Shown: positions 32,972 through 42,787, counted from the first letter of the stretch. The stretch is 64,000 bases of DNA from Lysobacteraceae bacterium SCN 69-320 (GCA_001725155.1 MEFP01000002.1:124001-188000); one strand, 5' to 3'. Made by a program: numbers and translations. Notes: generated by a model not told the origin, from the sequence alone.

Positions 32972-34702
32972 TCAGGCCTTGGCCAGGATGCGCTGCAGCG
33001 CGTCGCGGTCCTCGGCGCGCAGCAGGCGCGGCGCAAGCCGTCGCAGGCGGCCGCGGTCGCAGCGCGACACCGCGTCGCGCACTTCCAGCAGCGCGCCGGA
33101 GTGCATGCTGAAGTCGGTCAGGCCCAGGGCCAGCAGCAGCGGCGTATAGCGCGCGTCGGAGGCCATCTCGCCGCAGAGGCTGACCGGCTTGGCGTGCTTC
33201 TCGCCGCAGCGGATCGTCGCCGACAGCAGCTGCAATATGGCCGGGTGCAGCGGGTCGTAGAGCTCCGACAGCGCGTCGTTGTTGCGGTCGGCGGCCAGCG
33301 TGTACTGCACGAGGTCGTTGGTGCCGATCGCGACGAAATCGACGTGGCGGATCAGGTTGGGCAGGGCGATCGCCGCCGCCGGCACCTCGATCATCGCGCC
33401 GAGTTCGAACTGGTCGGCGACTTCGTGGCCTTCGGTGCGCAGGTCGCGCGCGCAGATCTGGATCAGCTTGCGCGTGGCCTGTATCTCGACGGTGTTCGTG
33501 ACCATCGGCACGAGGATGCGGATCGGCCCGTAGGCCGAAGCGCGCAGGATCGCGCGCATCTGCGTGGCGAACAGCGCGGGCCGGCGCATCGACAGACGCA
33601 CGCCGCGCATGCCCAGGGCCGGATTCGGTTCGGTGGTCAGCGCCAGGCCGGTCGCGTCGGCCTTGTCGGCGCCGAGATCCAGGGTGCGGATGGTCACCGG
33701 CAGGCCGCCCATGCCGAGCACGAGATCGCGGTAGGCGAGGAACTGTTCTTCCTCGTCGGGCAGATGATGGCGCTGCAGGAACAGGAATTCGGTGCGGTAC
33801 AGGCCTATGCCGTCAGCACCGCTGGCGCGCGCCTGGGCCACGTCGCCGGCGAGTTCGGCGTTGGCAAACAGGCGGATCGCGCAGTCGTCGCGCGTGCGCG
33901 TCGGCGCCTGCGCCAGTTCGGCCAGGCGCAGTCCTTCGCGCTGGACGTCGCGCTGGTGCTGGCGGTAGCGCGCGAGATCCTGCGCGGTCGGATGCACGAC
34001 GACCTGGCCCTGCTCGCCGTCGACGAGCAGCAGGTCGTCGTCGTGCACGACGGCCAGCGCGTCATGCGCGCCGACGATCATCGGCAGACGCATGCTGCGC
34101 GCGAGGATGGCACTGTGCGACAGCGCGCTCGATCCGGTGCAGACGGCGGCCAGCACGCCCTGGGCGGTCAGGTGGGTCATTTCCGCCGGCGCGATCTGGT
34201 CGCTGACCAGGATGGTGCCGACGCGCGCGGCGATCTGCCGCTCGGCCGGACTGGTCTCGCGCGCGAGTGCCGACTGGACGCGGCCGATGACGTGGTCGAT
34301 GTCCTCGCGCCGGCTGCGCAGGTAAGGGTCGTCCATGGCCTCGAACACCGCGGCGAGGCGGTCGCGCTGCAGCTTCAGCGCGGCGCCGGCGCGGTAGCGG
34401 CCGCGGCGCACGAGATCGAACAGGCCGGTCAGCAGCTCCGGATCGTTCAGCAGCAGGCTGTGCGCGTCGATGAATTCGCCGATCTCGCGCGCGAGCGCGC
34501 CGTGCAGCTTGCCGCGGATCGTGCGCAGCTCGGCCTGGGCGGTTTCCAGCGCCTGCTGCAGCCGCGTGGCCTCGGCCTCGATCTCGGCCGGCTCCAGCCG
34601 GGTCTCGTCGATGATGAACTGACTGGGCTGGACCAGTCGCGCGCGTCCCAGGACCATGCCGCGCGAGGCGCTGATGCCGGCGAGGACGATGCGCATGCTC
34701 AC
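32972..34702 (-). CDS. ptsI: PTS enzyme I (phosphoenolpyruvate-protein phosphotransferase)
   Basis: A 576-residue enzyme that takes phosphate from PEP and passes it to HPr. The phospho-histidine is His196 in SSALSHSAIL. The PEP-binding half has the GIGLYRTEFLF motif, the GMRGVRLS loop, and the C-terminal SLCGEMASD with the conserved cysteine. The family's G-G-R-T-S-H-A-A is G-S-S-A-L-S-H-S-A here, a known variation in Lysobacterales-type regulatory enzyme I. The start is the GTG at 34702; an internal ATG at 34696 is possible. It follows ptsH by 139 bases with a large hairpin in between. No EIIB/EIIC permease is nearby, so it feeds a regulatory pathway. Confidence 0.93.
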   Translation of the reverse strand: MSMRIVLAGISASRGMVLGRARLVQPSQFIIDETRLEPAEIEAEATRLQQALETAQAELRTIRGKLHGALAREIGEFIDAHSLLLNDPELLTGLFDLVRRGRYRAGAALKLQRDRLAAVFEAMDDPYLRSRREDIDHVIGRVQSALARETSPAERQIAARVGTILVSDQIAPAEMTHLTAQGVLAAVCTGSSALSHSAILARSMRLPMIVGAHDALAVVHDDDLLLVDGEQGQVVVHPTAQDLARYRQHQRDVQREGLRLAELAQAPTRTRDDCAIRLFANAELAGDVAQARASGADGIGLYRTEFLFLQRHHLPDEEEQFLAYRDLVLGMGGLPVTIRTLDLGADKADATGLALTTEPNPALGMRGVRLSMRRPALFATQMRAILRASAYGPIRILVPMVTNTVEIQATRKLIQICARDLRTEGHEVADQFELGAMIEVPAAAIALPNLIRHVDFVAIGTNDLVQYTLAADRNNDALSELYDPLHPAILQLLSATIRCGEKHAKPVSLCGEMASDARYTPLLLALGLTDFSMHSGALLEVRDAVSRCDRGRLRRLAPRLLRAEDRDALQRILAKA

Positions 34703-34745
34703 GGGATGAACGAGTCCTTGTGCTGAGGTGATCGAAATGCCGGCT

Positions 34746-34782
34746 GCCGTCCCGGAGCCGGTGCGGCCGGTACCGGGACGGC
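34746..34782 (-). terminator. Hairpin between ptsH and ptsI
   Basis: A 10-bp perfect stem (34746-34755 with 34773-34782) encloses an inner CCGG/CCGG stem. A second imperfect hairpin lies at about 34801-34835. No long T run follows on the minus strand, so it is more likely an attenuator or mRNA-stability element than a full terminator. It would lower ptsI relative to ptsH expression. Confidence 0.45.
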
Positions 34783-34841
34783 GGCCTCAACCGTTGTCGC
34801 GGCGGCGGGTGCCGTCCTGCGTCACCCGCTGCCGCCCGTCG

Positions 34842-35111
34842 CTATTGCCCCTCGTCGAACTTGCGTTGGAACAGGTCGACGACGGCGTCGAGGGCCGCGG
34901 CCTCGTCCGGCCCTTCGGCGCGGACGGTGACCGGCGTGCCGACGCCGGCCGCGAGCATCATCACCCCCATGATGCTCTTGGCGTTGATCTCGCGTCCGCG
35001 GCAGCGCAGCCAGACCGTGGACGAATAGCTCTGCAGCAGCTGTACCAGCTTGGCCGAGGCCCGCGCGTGCAGGCCGAGCTTGTTGCTGATGACGATGTCG
35101 CGTTCAGGCAT
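34842..35111 (-). CDS. ptsH: Phosphocarrier protein HPr
   Basis: An 89-residue HPr. His15 in LGLHARAS receives phosphate from enzyme I; Ser46 in NAKSIMGVM is the target of HPr kinase, whose gene lies in the same cluster. Both sites are intact, so this HPr can link PEP/pyruvate level and ATP/Pi status. It overlaps the EIIA-Man gene by 8 bases, and is passed to EIIA-Ntr or EIIA-Man rather than to a sugar permease in this neighbourhood. Confidence 0.96.
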   Translation of the reverse strand: MPERDIVISNKLGLHARASAKLVQLLQSYSSTVWLRCRGREINAKSIMGVMMLAAGVGTPVTVRAEGPDEAAALDAVVDLFQRKFDEGQ

Positions 35112-35496
35112 GGTCGATACAGATTCCGCCGCGGCCGCCGCTGGCCGCGGTCTGCGCCAGCTGGTCCAGATCCTGATTCGGGTAGTTCAGCACACGCAGC
35201 AACATCGGCAGGTTCAGGCCGCTCACGCAATGGGTGCGGAAGCCGAGCCCGGACAGACGCTGGGCGATGTTGCACGGCGTCGAACCGTACAGGTCCGACA
35301 GTACCAGCACGCCGTCGCCCTGGTCGAGGTGGCGCGCACGCTGCGAGGCATCGCCGAGGGCCCGGTCCGGGTCGGCGCAGGCGCCGACCTCGAGCACTTC
35401 CAGCGACAGCGGGAACTGGCCGATCACGTGATGTGCCGCGGAAACCAGCGCGTCGCCCATGGCCTCGTGGGTCAACAGCAGTACGCCTACGCTCAC
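35104..35496 (-). CDS. PTS EIIA component, mannose family
   Basis: A 130-residue EIIA of the mannose family with the phospho-histidine His10 in LLLTHEAMGDAL and the family motif VLVLSDLYGSTPCNIA. I choose the GTG at 35496 because GGGAG lies 8 bases upstream and the family starts exactly at S-V-G-V-L-L-L-T-H. The ATG at 35514, six codons further upstream, has no ribosome binding site. No EIIB, EIIC or EIID subunit is present, so it is a regulatory EIIA, as in other proteobacteria with this cluster. It overlaps ptsH. Confidence 0.9.
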   Translation of the reverse strand: MSVGVLLLTHEAMGDALVSAAHHVIGQFPLSLEVLEVGACADPDRALGDASQRARHLDQGDGVLVLSDLYGSTPCNIAQRLSGLGFRTHCVSGLNLPMLLRVLNYPNQDLDQLAQTAASGGRGGICIDHA

Positions 35497-35514
35497 GGCC
35501 GCGGCTCCCGGCAT

Positions 35515-35781
35515 GCCGGAGCGTACGGAGTGCAATGAGCCGCGTGGGCGGAACGGGAAATGGCCATCACTTTGCCTGCAGTGGAACGGACAGAAATACC
35601 GGCTTGCAAGAATATTGCCCGCCGGAAGGGAAATGGGTACCCCGAAAAACATCGGGATGCCCGCGGCACGGCAACGCGCCGCTCGCGATCGAGGCGGGGA
35701 CGAGTCCGGACCTGCGCCGGACTCGTCGACTCGAACCACCGCCGAAACGACGATGGTTCGAGGTTCCCAGATGGGGGCGCT
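35515..35781 (-). other. Structured gap between rapZ and the EIIA-Man gene
   Basis: A 267-base gap inside an otherwise tightly packed operon. Read on the minus strand after rapZ there are three hairpins: an 8-bp inverted repeat (35731-35738 with 35754-35761), an 11-bp perfect stem with a 7-base loop (35699-35709 with 35717-35727), and a CCCGA...TCGGG hairpin whose loop contains five T (about 35641-35656). No coding frame is supported. It could be an internal terminator array or a 3'-UTR-derived small RNA. Confidence 0.4.
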
Positions 35782-36672
35782 TCACTCGAGTTCACGGTGG
35801 AAGGTCAGCACCTGTTCGCGCGTGCCGCGAAAATGCTCGGCCAGGCGCTCGGCCAGGTAGACCGAACGATGGCGGCCGCCGCTGCAGCCGATGCAGATCG
35901 TCACGTAGGAGCGGTTGTCGGCCTCGAAGCGCGGCAGCCATTCGTCGAGGAAGCCGGTCAGCTGGTCGAGGAAGCGGCGCACTTCGGGCTTGGCCTGCAG
36001 CCAGTCGCGGATTGCCGCGTCCTTGCCCGACAGCGGCCGCAGCGCCGGATCCCAGTGCGGATTCGGCAGCACGCGCGCGTCGAACACGAAATCCGCGTCG
36101 GTCGGCAGGCCGCGCCGGTAGGCGAAGGATTCGAACAGCAGCGACAGCGCGCCCCCGCTCATGCCGAGCTCGGTCGCGATGAGCCGGCGCAGCTGATGCA
36201 CGTTGAGCTCGCTGGAATCCACGACGCGATCGGCGATCGCCGCCAGCGGCCGCAGCAGCTTGCGTTCCAGCGCGATCGCGTCGTGCAGCGGCAGGCCGTC
36301 TGCCGACAGCGGATGGCGCCGGCGCGTGTCGGAAAACCGCTTGGACAACACGTCGTCGCGGCTGTCGAGAAAGATCAGCTGGTAGTCCACGCCGGTGCCG
36401 GCCAGCTCGGCCAGCACTTGCGGCAGCTGGTTCAGATCCTCGCTGCGGTTGCGCACGTCGACGCCGACCGCGATGCGGCGATGGCCGCCGAGGCTGACGG
36501 CGTTGACCAGCGCCGGCATCAGCGCGGCGGGCAGGTTGTCCACGCAGTAGAAATCGAAATCCTCGAGCGTACGCAGGGCCACGGTCTTGCCCGCGCCCGA
36601 AAGTCCCGACAGCACGACCAGATGGATCGGGCTGTTGCCGCTGCTGCCGAGTTCGCCGAGTTCCGCGTTCAC
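35782..36672 (-). CDS. rapZ: RNase adapter protein RapZ
   Basis: A 296-residue P-loop protein. Walker A is GLSGAGKT at 23-30; the C-terminal RNA/metabolite domain ends with [19 protein letters not shown], the RapZ signature. In enterobacteria RapZ binds GlmZ/GlmY RNAs and guides RNase E to control glucosamine-6-phosphate synthase; here targets are unknown. The GTG start at 36672 overlaps the hprK stop (GTGA), so the two are translationally coupled. Neighbouring PTS proteins suggest it is integrated with PTS signalling. Confidence 0.94.
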   Translation of the reverse strand: MNAELGELGSSGNSPIHLVVLSGLSGAGKTVALRTLEDFDFYCVDNLPAALMPALVNAVSLGGHRRIAVGVDVRNRSEDLNQLPQVLAELAGTGVDYQLIFLDSRDDVLSKRFSDTRRRHPLSADGLPLHDAIALERKLLRPLAAIADRVVDSSELNVHQLRRLIATELGMSGGALSLLFESFAYRRGLPTDADFVFDARVLPNPHWDPALRPLSGKDAAIRDWLQAKPEVRRFLDQLTGFLDEWLPRFEADNRSYVTICIGCSGGRHRSVYLAERLAEHFRGTREQVLTFHRELE

Positions 36673-37619
36673 CAGGGTGCCTGCCGCTGCAGTTGATGGG
36701 CCTGGCGGTCCATGAAGGTCTGCGCCGGGTCTATGCCCTTGCTCTTGAGCATGTGGCTGCGCACGGCCGCTTCGACGAGCACGGCGAGATTGCGGCCCGG
36801 TGCGACCGGGATCGCGATCTGCGGTATGCGCGTGTCGAGGATGTCGCGGTAGCCGACGTCGCCGGTCAGGCGCTTCATGCCGTCGACGTCGTCGAGCGGA
36901 TTCAGCGGCCGCAGATGCACGACCAGACGCAGGTACTTGGACGGCTTGACCGCGGTATGGCCGAACATCTCGCGCACGTTGAGCACGCCGAGGCCGCGCA
37001 CTTCGAGCAGATCCTGCAGCAGCTCGGGGCAGCGGCCGTCGACGACGTCGGGCGCGATCTGGGTGAATTCCGGTGCATCGTCGGCGACGAGGCGGTGGCC
37101 GCGGGTCAGCAGCTCCAGCGCGAGCTCGCTCTTGCCCGAGCCGGATTCGCCGGTGATCAGCACGCCGATCGAGTAGACCTCCATGAACACGCCGTGCAGG
37201 GTTTCGCGCCGCGCGAGCAGCCGCGCGAGGTAGTACTGCAGGAAGGTCAGGATCTCGTGCCCGCGCTTGGGGCTGGACCACAGCGGCGTGCTGGATTCCT
37301 CGGCCGCTTCGCGCAGGTCGCTAGGCAGGGCCTGATCCTTGGTCACGATCAGCGCGGTCGGCCGGTAATTGATGATCTTCTGCACCGTCTCCCAACGCTG
37401 GCGAGAATCCAGGCCGTCGAGATAGTTCAGTTCCTCGGTGCCGATGATCTGCACCTTGTTCGGATAGATCACATTGAGGTAGCCGACCATCGACGGACGC
37501 CGCGCGTGGTGGTCGCCGGGATCCAGCGTACGGCCGTTGCCCTGGGCTCCGGCGGTCCAACGCAATGACAGGCGTTCGCTGAGACTGTCGAAAAGCTGGC
37601 GGGCAGTCAGTCGATCCAT
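36669..37619 (-). CDS. hprK: HPr kinase/phosphorylase
   Basis: A 316-residue enzyme that phosphorylates and dephosphorylates HPr at Ser46. His142 in HGVFMEV precedes the Walker A motif GESGSGKS at 157-164; the C-terminal K4 loop is [11 protein letters not shown]. The ATG at 37619 is chosen because the family begins with a short M-D-R-L-T-A-type stretch; nine upstream codons open in frame are not conserved. It overlaps ptsN by 8 codon-shifted bases upstream spacing and couples to rapZ downstream (GTGA overlap). Confidence 0.94.
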   Translation of the reverse strand: MDRLTARQLFDSLSERLSLRWTAGAQGNGRTLDPGDHHARRPSMVGYLNVIYPNKVQIIGTEELNYLDGLDSRQRWETVQKIINYRPTALIVTKDQALPSDLREAAEESSTPLWSSPKRGHEILTFLQYYLARLLARRETLHGVFMEVYSIGVLITGESGSGKSELALELLTRGHRLVADDAPEFTQIAPDVVDGRCPELLQDLLEVRGLGVLNVREMFGHTAVKPSKYLRLVVHLRPLNPLDDVDGMKRLTGDVGYRDILDTRIPQIAIPVAPGRNLAVLVEAAVRSHMLKSKGIDPAQTFMDRQAHQLQRQAPW

Positions 37620-37627
37620 GATGGCGG

Positions 37628-38080
37628 TCAGGCGTGCTGGCCCCATTCTGCCAGTTCGGCGTACAGCGCGCTCGCGTCGCGCGCGGCGCGCAGGCGGGCG
37701 AGGGTGGCCGGTTCGGCCGCGCGGGTCGCGACGTCGGCGAGCAGGGACAGGTGCTCGGCCGTGAAATGGCTCGGTGTGACGATGGCAGCGAACAGATCCA
37801 CCGGCCGATTGTCGGCTGCGCCGAACGGCACCGCCTGGGGCAGGCGCAGGAATGCGGCACGCGGCCGTTCGAGCACACTGCTGCGGCCGTGCGGCAGCGC
37901 GAATCCCTGGCCCAGCGCGGTGGAGCCCAGGCCTTCGCGCTCGGTCATCGCTTCGAGCAGGGCCAGCGCCTGGCCGGGCGGCGCCATGAGCTGGGCCAGG
38001 GCCTCCAGCACGGCGCCGCGCGAGCGCAGACGCTGGTCGGCGACGACGCTGTCGGGAGTCAGGAGATCGCTGAAGCGCAT
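37628..38080 (-). CDS. ptsN: PTS nitrogen-regulatory EIIA (EIIA-Ntr)
   Basis: A 150-residue EIIA of the fructose/mannitol fold. The phospho-histidine is His64 in ALPHGR, and the second half has the H-L-S-L-L-A-D-V-A motif. In the nitrogen PTS it is phosphorylated by HPr or EI-Ntr and controls K+ transport, sigma factor balance and envelope stress in other bacteria. Its stop is 8 bases before the hprK start. Its own start lies about 210 bases past hpf, after a terminator, so a promoter probably sits in that gap. Confidence 0.93.
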   Translation of the reverse strand: MRFSDLLTPDSVVADQRLRSRGAVLEALAQLMAPPGQALALLEAMTEREGLGSTALGQGFALPHGRSSVLERPRAAFLRLPQAVPFGAADNRPVDLFAAIVTPSHFTAEHLSLLADVATRAAEPATLARLRAARDASALYAELAEWGQHA

Positions 38081-38257
38081 GCCGCCGGACGGGGTAGTCG
38101 CGAAAGGGGCGGATGATAGCGCGGGTCTTGCCGCAGTGCGGAAGAAATTGGTCGCGGGGGGTGCCGCAGTGCTCGGGCCCCGGGGAAGGGGCGGTTGCGC
38201 TGCGGTCGCGGCGGGTCGGTGCGCAGTGGCGAGAGAGCGTTCGGAGCGGCCGGAAAA

Positions 38258-38284
38258 CGCGCCCCCGGCAGGGCCGGGGGCGCG
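38258..38284 (-). terminator. Terminator of the rpoN-hpf unit
   Basis: A 12-bp perfect stem (38258-38269 with 38273-38284) of almost pure GC, followed on the minus strand by GTTTTCC. It lies 9 bases after the hpf stop. Confidence 0.8.
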
Positions 38285-38292
38285 GTTCGGGA

Positions 38293-38622
38293 TCAGACGA
38301 TGCGTTCGGCGGCGCGCAGCGCTTCGCCCTTGTGATGATCGGTCAGCTTTTCCTTGTGCTTGCGGATCTGCCCGTCGAGCTTGTCGGCCAGCGCGTCGAT
38401 CGCCGCATACATGTCGTCGGCGCTGGCTTCGGCATGGATGATCTTGCCGGCGGCCGCATGCAGGGTGGCGTCCGCCTTGTGCACGAGCTTTTCCACGCTC
38501 AGCTGCACGCCGACGTCGTGGAGATGGTCGAAATGGCGCAGGATGCGCTCGAACTTGCTTTCGACGTAGCTGCGCAGGGCCGGCGTCACATCAACCTTGG
38601 GGCCGCTGACATTGATCTGCAT
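38293..38622 (-). CDS. hpf: Ribosome hibernation promoting factor (short HPF)
   Basis: A 109-residue protein of the HPF/YfiA family that binds 30S subunits and helps form inactive 100S ribosomes. The fold markers are [20 protein letters not shown] and the basic [24 protein letters not shown] helix (about 75-98). Its length fits short HPF, without the dimerising C-terminal domain of long HPF. AAGGAG is 7 bases before the ATG. It follows rpoN by 137 bases, the usual rpoN-hpf pair. Confidence 0.94.
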   Translation of the reverse strand: MQINVSGPKVDVTPALRSYVESKFERILRHFDHLHDVGVQLSVEKLVHKADATLHAAAGKIIHAEASADDMYAAIDALADKLDGQIRKHKEKLTDHHKGEALRAAERIV

Positions 38623-38759
38623 GGTGCTTCTCCTTCCGGTAGAGCGCTCCTGACGCGGAACGCGGTCGGCACGAATCGAACTGGCGCTTCGTGCGAAAAA
38701 TCGTGTCGTTGGCGTTGACCTGTTTCTGGCATGGGGGTTCCCGCCTGCGGCATCAAGCC

Positions 38760-40211
38760 TCAGCTCAGGCGGCAGCGTTCGTTGGAGGCGGCGATGTTCA
38801 TCGCCTCGCGGTATTTGGCCACGGTGCGCCGCGCGACGTTGATGCCGCGCCGGTTCAGCTCTTCGGCCAGGCCCTGGTCCGACAACGGCTTGCCGGTGGG
38901 TTCGGCCTCGATCAGCTTCCGGATCATGGCCTGGATCGCGGTCGCCGAGGCGCTGCCGCCGTCGACCGTGGAAACGCCGCTGGAGAAAAAGAACTTGAAC
39001 TCGTAGGTGCCGCGCGGCGTGTAAAGGAACTTGCGCGTGGTCACGCGCGACACGGTGGATTCGTGCATGCCGATCTCCTCCGCCACGTCCTTGAGCACCA
39101 GCGGCTTCATCGCCTCGGGCCCGTAGTCGAGGAACGCGCTCTGCGCCCGCACGATGGCCTGGGCGACCTTGAGTATGGTGTCGGCGCGCGTCTTCAGGCT
39201 CTTGATCAGCCAGCGCGCTTCCTGCAGCTGGCCGCGCAGGTAGGACGCATCGTCGCGCTGTGCGCGCGCGATCAGCGATTCATAGTGACGGTTGATCGCG
39301 AGCTGCGGCTGGCAGCCCGGCGCGAGACTGACCTGCCACTGGCCGTGATGGCGGAAGGCATAGGCGTCGGGTGCGACGTATTCGGGTGCGGCGCTGGCCA
39401 CGCTGGAACCGGGCTTGGGATCGAGCGCACGGATCAGCTGCACGGCCAGGTCGATCTGGTCGCTGCCGACCTTGAGTGTGCGGCTCAGGCGTGCGCGATC
39501 GTTCTTGGCCAGTACTTCCAGATGATCGGCGACGATGGCGCGGGCGACGTGGAGACCGTCGACTTCGGCCTCGAACGAATCCAGCTGCACGAGCAGGCAT
39601 TCGCGCAGGTTGCGGCTGGCCACGCCGAGCGGATCGAAGCGCTGCACGCGATGGCGCACGGCTTCGATCTCGTCGGCATTGACGGTGTAGAGACTGGCCA
39701 GAACCTGCTGTATGGCTTCCACCGGTTCGTGCAGGTAGCCGTCATCGTCGACGCCTTCGATGATCGCAACGGCGATCGCGCGGTCGCGCGCCGACATCGG
39801 CGTCAGGTTGAGCTGCCACAGCAGGTGGTCGCGCAGGTCCTGGCGCTCGGGTTCCTGGGGTTCGAACTCGTCGTCCGGCGCGGCGTTGCGCGAGGGCATG
39901 TCGAAGTTCGTGTCCAGCGGCTCGAAGCGGTCCTCTTCGGGCTCGCGCGTGTCGCTTTCGCTGTTCGTGCTTTCACTGCTGCCGGCGGTGCGGCTGTCGA
40001 GGAATTCCGTATTCGGCGCTTCGCCGCCGGTGTCGGTCGGCGCGGCTTCGCCGGGCTCGTCCGGCAGTTCCAGCAGCGGATTGGATTCGAGCGCTTCGCG
40101 CAGCTCCATCTCCAGCTCCACGCTGCTGAGCTGCAACAGGCGGATGGCCTGCTGCAGCTGCGGCGTCAATGCTAGTTGCTGGTGCAGACGAAGGTTTAAC
40201 GCAGGCTTCAT
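38760..40211 (-). CDS. rpoN: RNA polymerase sigma-54 factor
   Basis: A 483-residue sigma-54. The glutamine/leucine-rich activator-interacting region is at 1-50 (LNLRLHQQLALTPQLQQAI), followed by an acidic, poorly conserved linker (about 60-120), the core-binding domain, a helix-turn-helix (about 360-385, M-H-E-S-T-V-S-R-V-T), and the RpoN box ARRTVAKYRE near the end that reads the -24 element. It needs an AAA+ activator, none of which is in the window. lptB lies 246 bases upstream, so it may have its own promoter. Confidence 0.95.
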   Translation of the reverse strand: MKPALNLRLHQQLALTPQLQQAIRLLQLSSVELEMELREALESNPLLELPDEPGEAAPTDTGGEAPNTEFLDSRTAGSSESTNSESDTREPEEDRFEPLDTNFDMPSRNAAPDDEFEPQEPERQDLRDHLLWQLNLTPMSARDRAIAVAIIEGVDDDGYLHEPVEAIQQVLASLYTVNADEIEAVRHRVQRFDPLGVASRNLRECLLVQLDSFEAEVDGLHVARAIVADHLEVLAKNDRARLSRTLKVGSDQIDLAVQLIRALDPKPGSSVASAAPEYVAPDAYAFRHHGQWQVSLAPGCQPQLAINRHYESLIARAQRDDASYLRGQLQEARWLIKSLKTRADTILKVAQAIVRAQSAFLDYGPEAMKPLVLKDVAEEIGMHESTVSRVTTRKFLYTPRGTYEFKFFFSSGVSTVDGGSASATAIQAMIRKLIEAEPTGKPLSDQGLAEELNRRGINVARRTVAKYREAMNIAASNERCRLS

Positions 40212-40457
40212 CAGTCGTCCCGTCGTTGGCGCCCGGCAGGAATGGCATAGACAGTGCTAAGCGCCCGTGATGCCATCCTAATGCGGAAAACGTTCGGCGG
40301 GAACCGCATCGAAGTCACGTTTTGACGACTTGCGTACGGCGGCGGATTCAGCGAGGATTTGCGGAGCTGTGCCGCTTTGCGACAGTTGCCGTTGGTGGCT
40401 GCTGCGGATGTAAATTGCAGCAATGTATATTTGTTCTTGCATCGCTGCGCCGCCGCT

Positions 40458-41176
<719 letters not shown>

Positions 41177-41177
<1 letters not shown>

Positions 41178-41716
41178 TACTTCTGCGGTTCCTTGGCCGC
41201 CGCCGCCGGCTTGGCCTTGGGCTGCATCTTCATCGTGATGCCGCCGCCTGGCGCGCCTTCGCCGGTCAGTTCGCCGCTTTCGGTGTTGTAGACGATGCGT
41301 TCGCCGCGGAATTCGCCGCGGCCTTCCTGGATCACGACGGCGTTGCCGGTCAGGATCGCAGTGGACTTGTCGGTGTCGTAGTCGATGTTGGCCGCGGTCG
41401 CATGCATCTGGCCGCCGCCGTCGAGCTGCTGCTGCAGGCGCGCGGGCTTGCCTTCGAGCACGACGCGCTGGATCTCGTTGGCGTCGTTCTGATAGACCGT
41501 GCCCTTGTCTGATTCGCCCTTCATCGAGCCGCGGGTGAGCTTGACCGCGCCGGTCAGCACCGTCAGGTGCTTGTTCTGGTTCGTCGCGAAATGATTGGCG
41601 GCGACTTCCAGCGGCTGTTCGCTGTCGGACTTCAGTGCCTGCGCGGCCGGCGCCGCGAGCGTCAGCAGCGCGATGAGACTAAGGCTTGCGCTTGGGCGCG
41701 AACGAAGCATGGACAT
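41177..41716 (-). CDS. lptA: LPS periplasmic bridge protein LptA
   Basis: A 179-residue OstA-type beta-jellyroll protein with an N-terminal signal peptide (about 1-27, cut after A-Q-A). The mature start [15 protein letters not shown] and the [16 protein letters not shown] strand pair fit LptA. It links LptC to LptD across the periplasm. The C-terminal 20 residues are lysine/alanine/proline-rich. It overlaps lptC by 38 bases and lptB by one base. Confidence 0.92.
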
Positions 41717-42251
41717 CGGCGAGCAACTCCAGTTGGTGCGTGTTGAGGTCGGCCTTCATGCCGGTGCCGCGCAGTATAGAGCCCGGTTGCGTGATCGTGG
41801 CGGCGGCGGCGGTCTGCAGCCGGTTCTCCTTGGGATAGGCGTCCACGTCGCGGGTCTCCACGCGCGCCGCGCCGGCCTGCGCGTCGGCCTCGCGCTGCAT
41901 CTCGACCGGGCCGGCCAGCAGCAGGTAGGAGCCGTCCTTGTTGATGAAGGCGGACTGCGACTGGCCTTTCCAGGGCTGGCCCTGCTGGGCGGCGATCAGG
42001 AAGTCCGGCGAGTCGACCCACAGCGAGCCGTCGTCGTTGCGCCGCGCCAGTGCTGGCGCGGTGACGGTGAAACTGAGCTTGCCGCGCTCGTCGAGCGCGT
42101 TGAGCGTGAAGTTGTCGAGCGTGTAGTTCGAACGCGGCGGGCCGACGAAGGCCGGCGGGCTGTCGGGCTTGTAGAAGAACCAGAACAGGGCCCAGGTCAG
42201 CGCAGCGGCCAGGGCCAGGGCGGCGATGGTCCGGAGATTGCGTTCGACCAT
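41679..42251 (-). CDS. lptC: LPS export protein LptC
   Basis: A 190-residue bitopic protein: one N-terminal membrane helix (about residues 6-24) and a periplasmic jellyroll that receives LPS from LptB2FG. The start at ATG 42251 overlaps the kdsC stop as TGATG; a GTG three codons upstream is also open. Y-T-L-D-N-F-T-L-N-A-L-D and the DVDAYPKENRLQTA segment near the end are typical of the family, though LptC sequences vary a lot. Confidence 0.88.
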   Translation of the reverse strand: MVERNLRTIAALALAAALTWALFWFFYKPDSPPAFVGPPRSNYTLDNFTLNALDERGKLSFTVTAPALARRNDDGSLWVDSPDFLIAAQQGQPWKGQSQSAFINKDGSYLLLAGPVEMQREADAQAGAARVETRDVDAYPKENRLQTAAAATITQPGSILRGTGMKADLNTHQLELLADVHASFAPKRKP

Positions 42252-42787
42252 CAGAGCCACTGCGCCAGTTCGGCCTCGGCCCGGCCGTGGGCTTGCAGCA
42301 GCAGCTCGCAGACTTCGCGCGCGGCGCCTTCGCCGCCGTTGCGCCGGGTAGTCCAGTGGGCGCGGGCATGGACGGCCGGCTGGGCATTGGCGGGGGCGAC
42401 CGCGAGGCCGCAGCGAAGCATCGCGCGCAGGTCGGGCAGGTCGTCGCCGGTATAGCAGACCTGATCCAGCGACAGCCGCAGCGCGTCGCAGAGCTGGTTC
42501 AGGCAGGCCAGCTTGTCCTTCTGACCCTGATAGACATGCGCGACGCCGAGCTCGGCCATGCGCTCGGTCACCAGATGGCTCATGCGTGCGGTGATGATGG
42601 CGACTTCGATGCCGTTGGCGAGCAGACGCTTGAGGCCGAGGCCGTCGTGGACGTGAAAGGCCTTGAGCTCGCGCTGGTCTTCCGAATACCAGAGCCGGCC
42701 GTCGGTCAGCACCCCGTCCACGTCGAATACGGCAAGGCGGACGGCGGCGGCGCGGTCGTGGAGCTCGGCGGGCAAACGGTCGGACAT
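42251..42787 (-). CDS. kdsC: 3-deoxy-D-manno-octulosonate 8-phosphate phosphatase
   Basis: A 178-residue HAD phosphatase that releases phosphate from Kdo-8-phosphate in LPS core synthesis. HAD motif I is FDVDGVLTDG with Asp22 and Asp24; motif II T in I-I-T-A-R-M; motif IV GDDLPDL. The small tetrameric KdsC type lacks a cap domain, in keeping with this length. The ATG at 42787 is chosen because the family starts just upstream of motif I. Confidence 0.94.
   Translation of the reverse strand: MSDRLPAELHDRAAAVRLAVFDVDGVLTDGRLWYSEDQRELKAFHVHDGLGLKRLLANGIEVAIITARMSHLVTERMAELGVAHVYQGQKDKLACLNQLCDALRLSLDQVCYTGDDLPDLRAMLRCGLAVAPANAQPAVHARAHWTTRRNGGEGAAREVCELLLQAHGRAEAELAQWL

Noticed and set aside
32786-34726. 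A 646-codon plus-strand frame opposite ptsI
   Set aside because: Histidine/glutamine-rich shadow of ptsI with no family signature.
35699-35775. A tRNA-like element in the rapZ gap
   Set aside because: GGTTCGAGG resembles a T loop, but flanking bases do not pair into a T stem and no anticodon arm is present.
38725-38745. A TGGCAT-N5-TTCCC as a sigma-54 promoter between hpf and rpoN
   Set aside because: It points to the plus strand, where no gene follows, and the -12 element lacks the GC pair.
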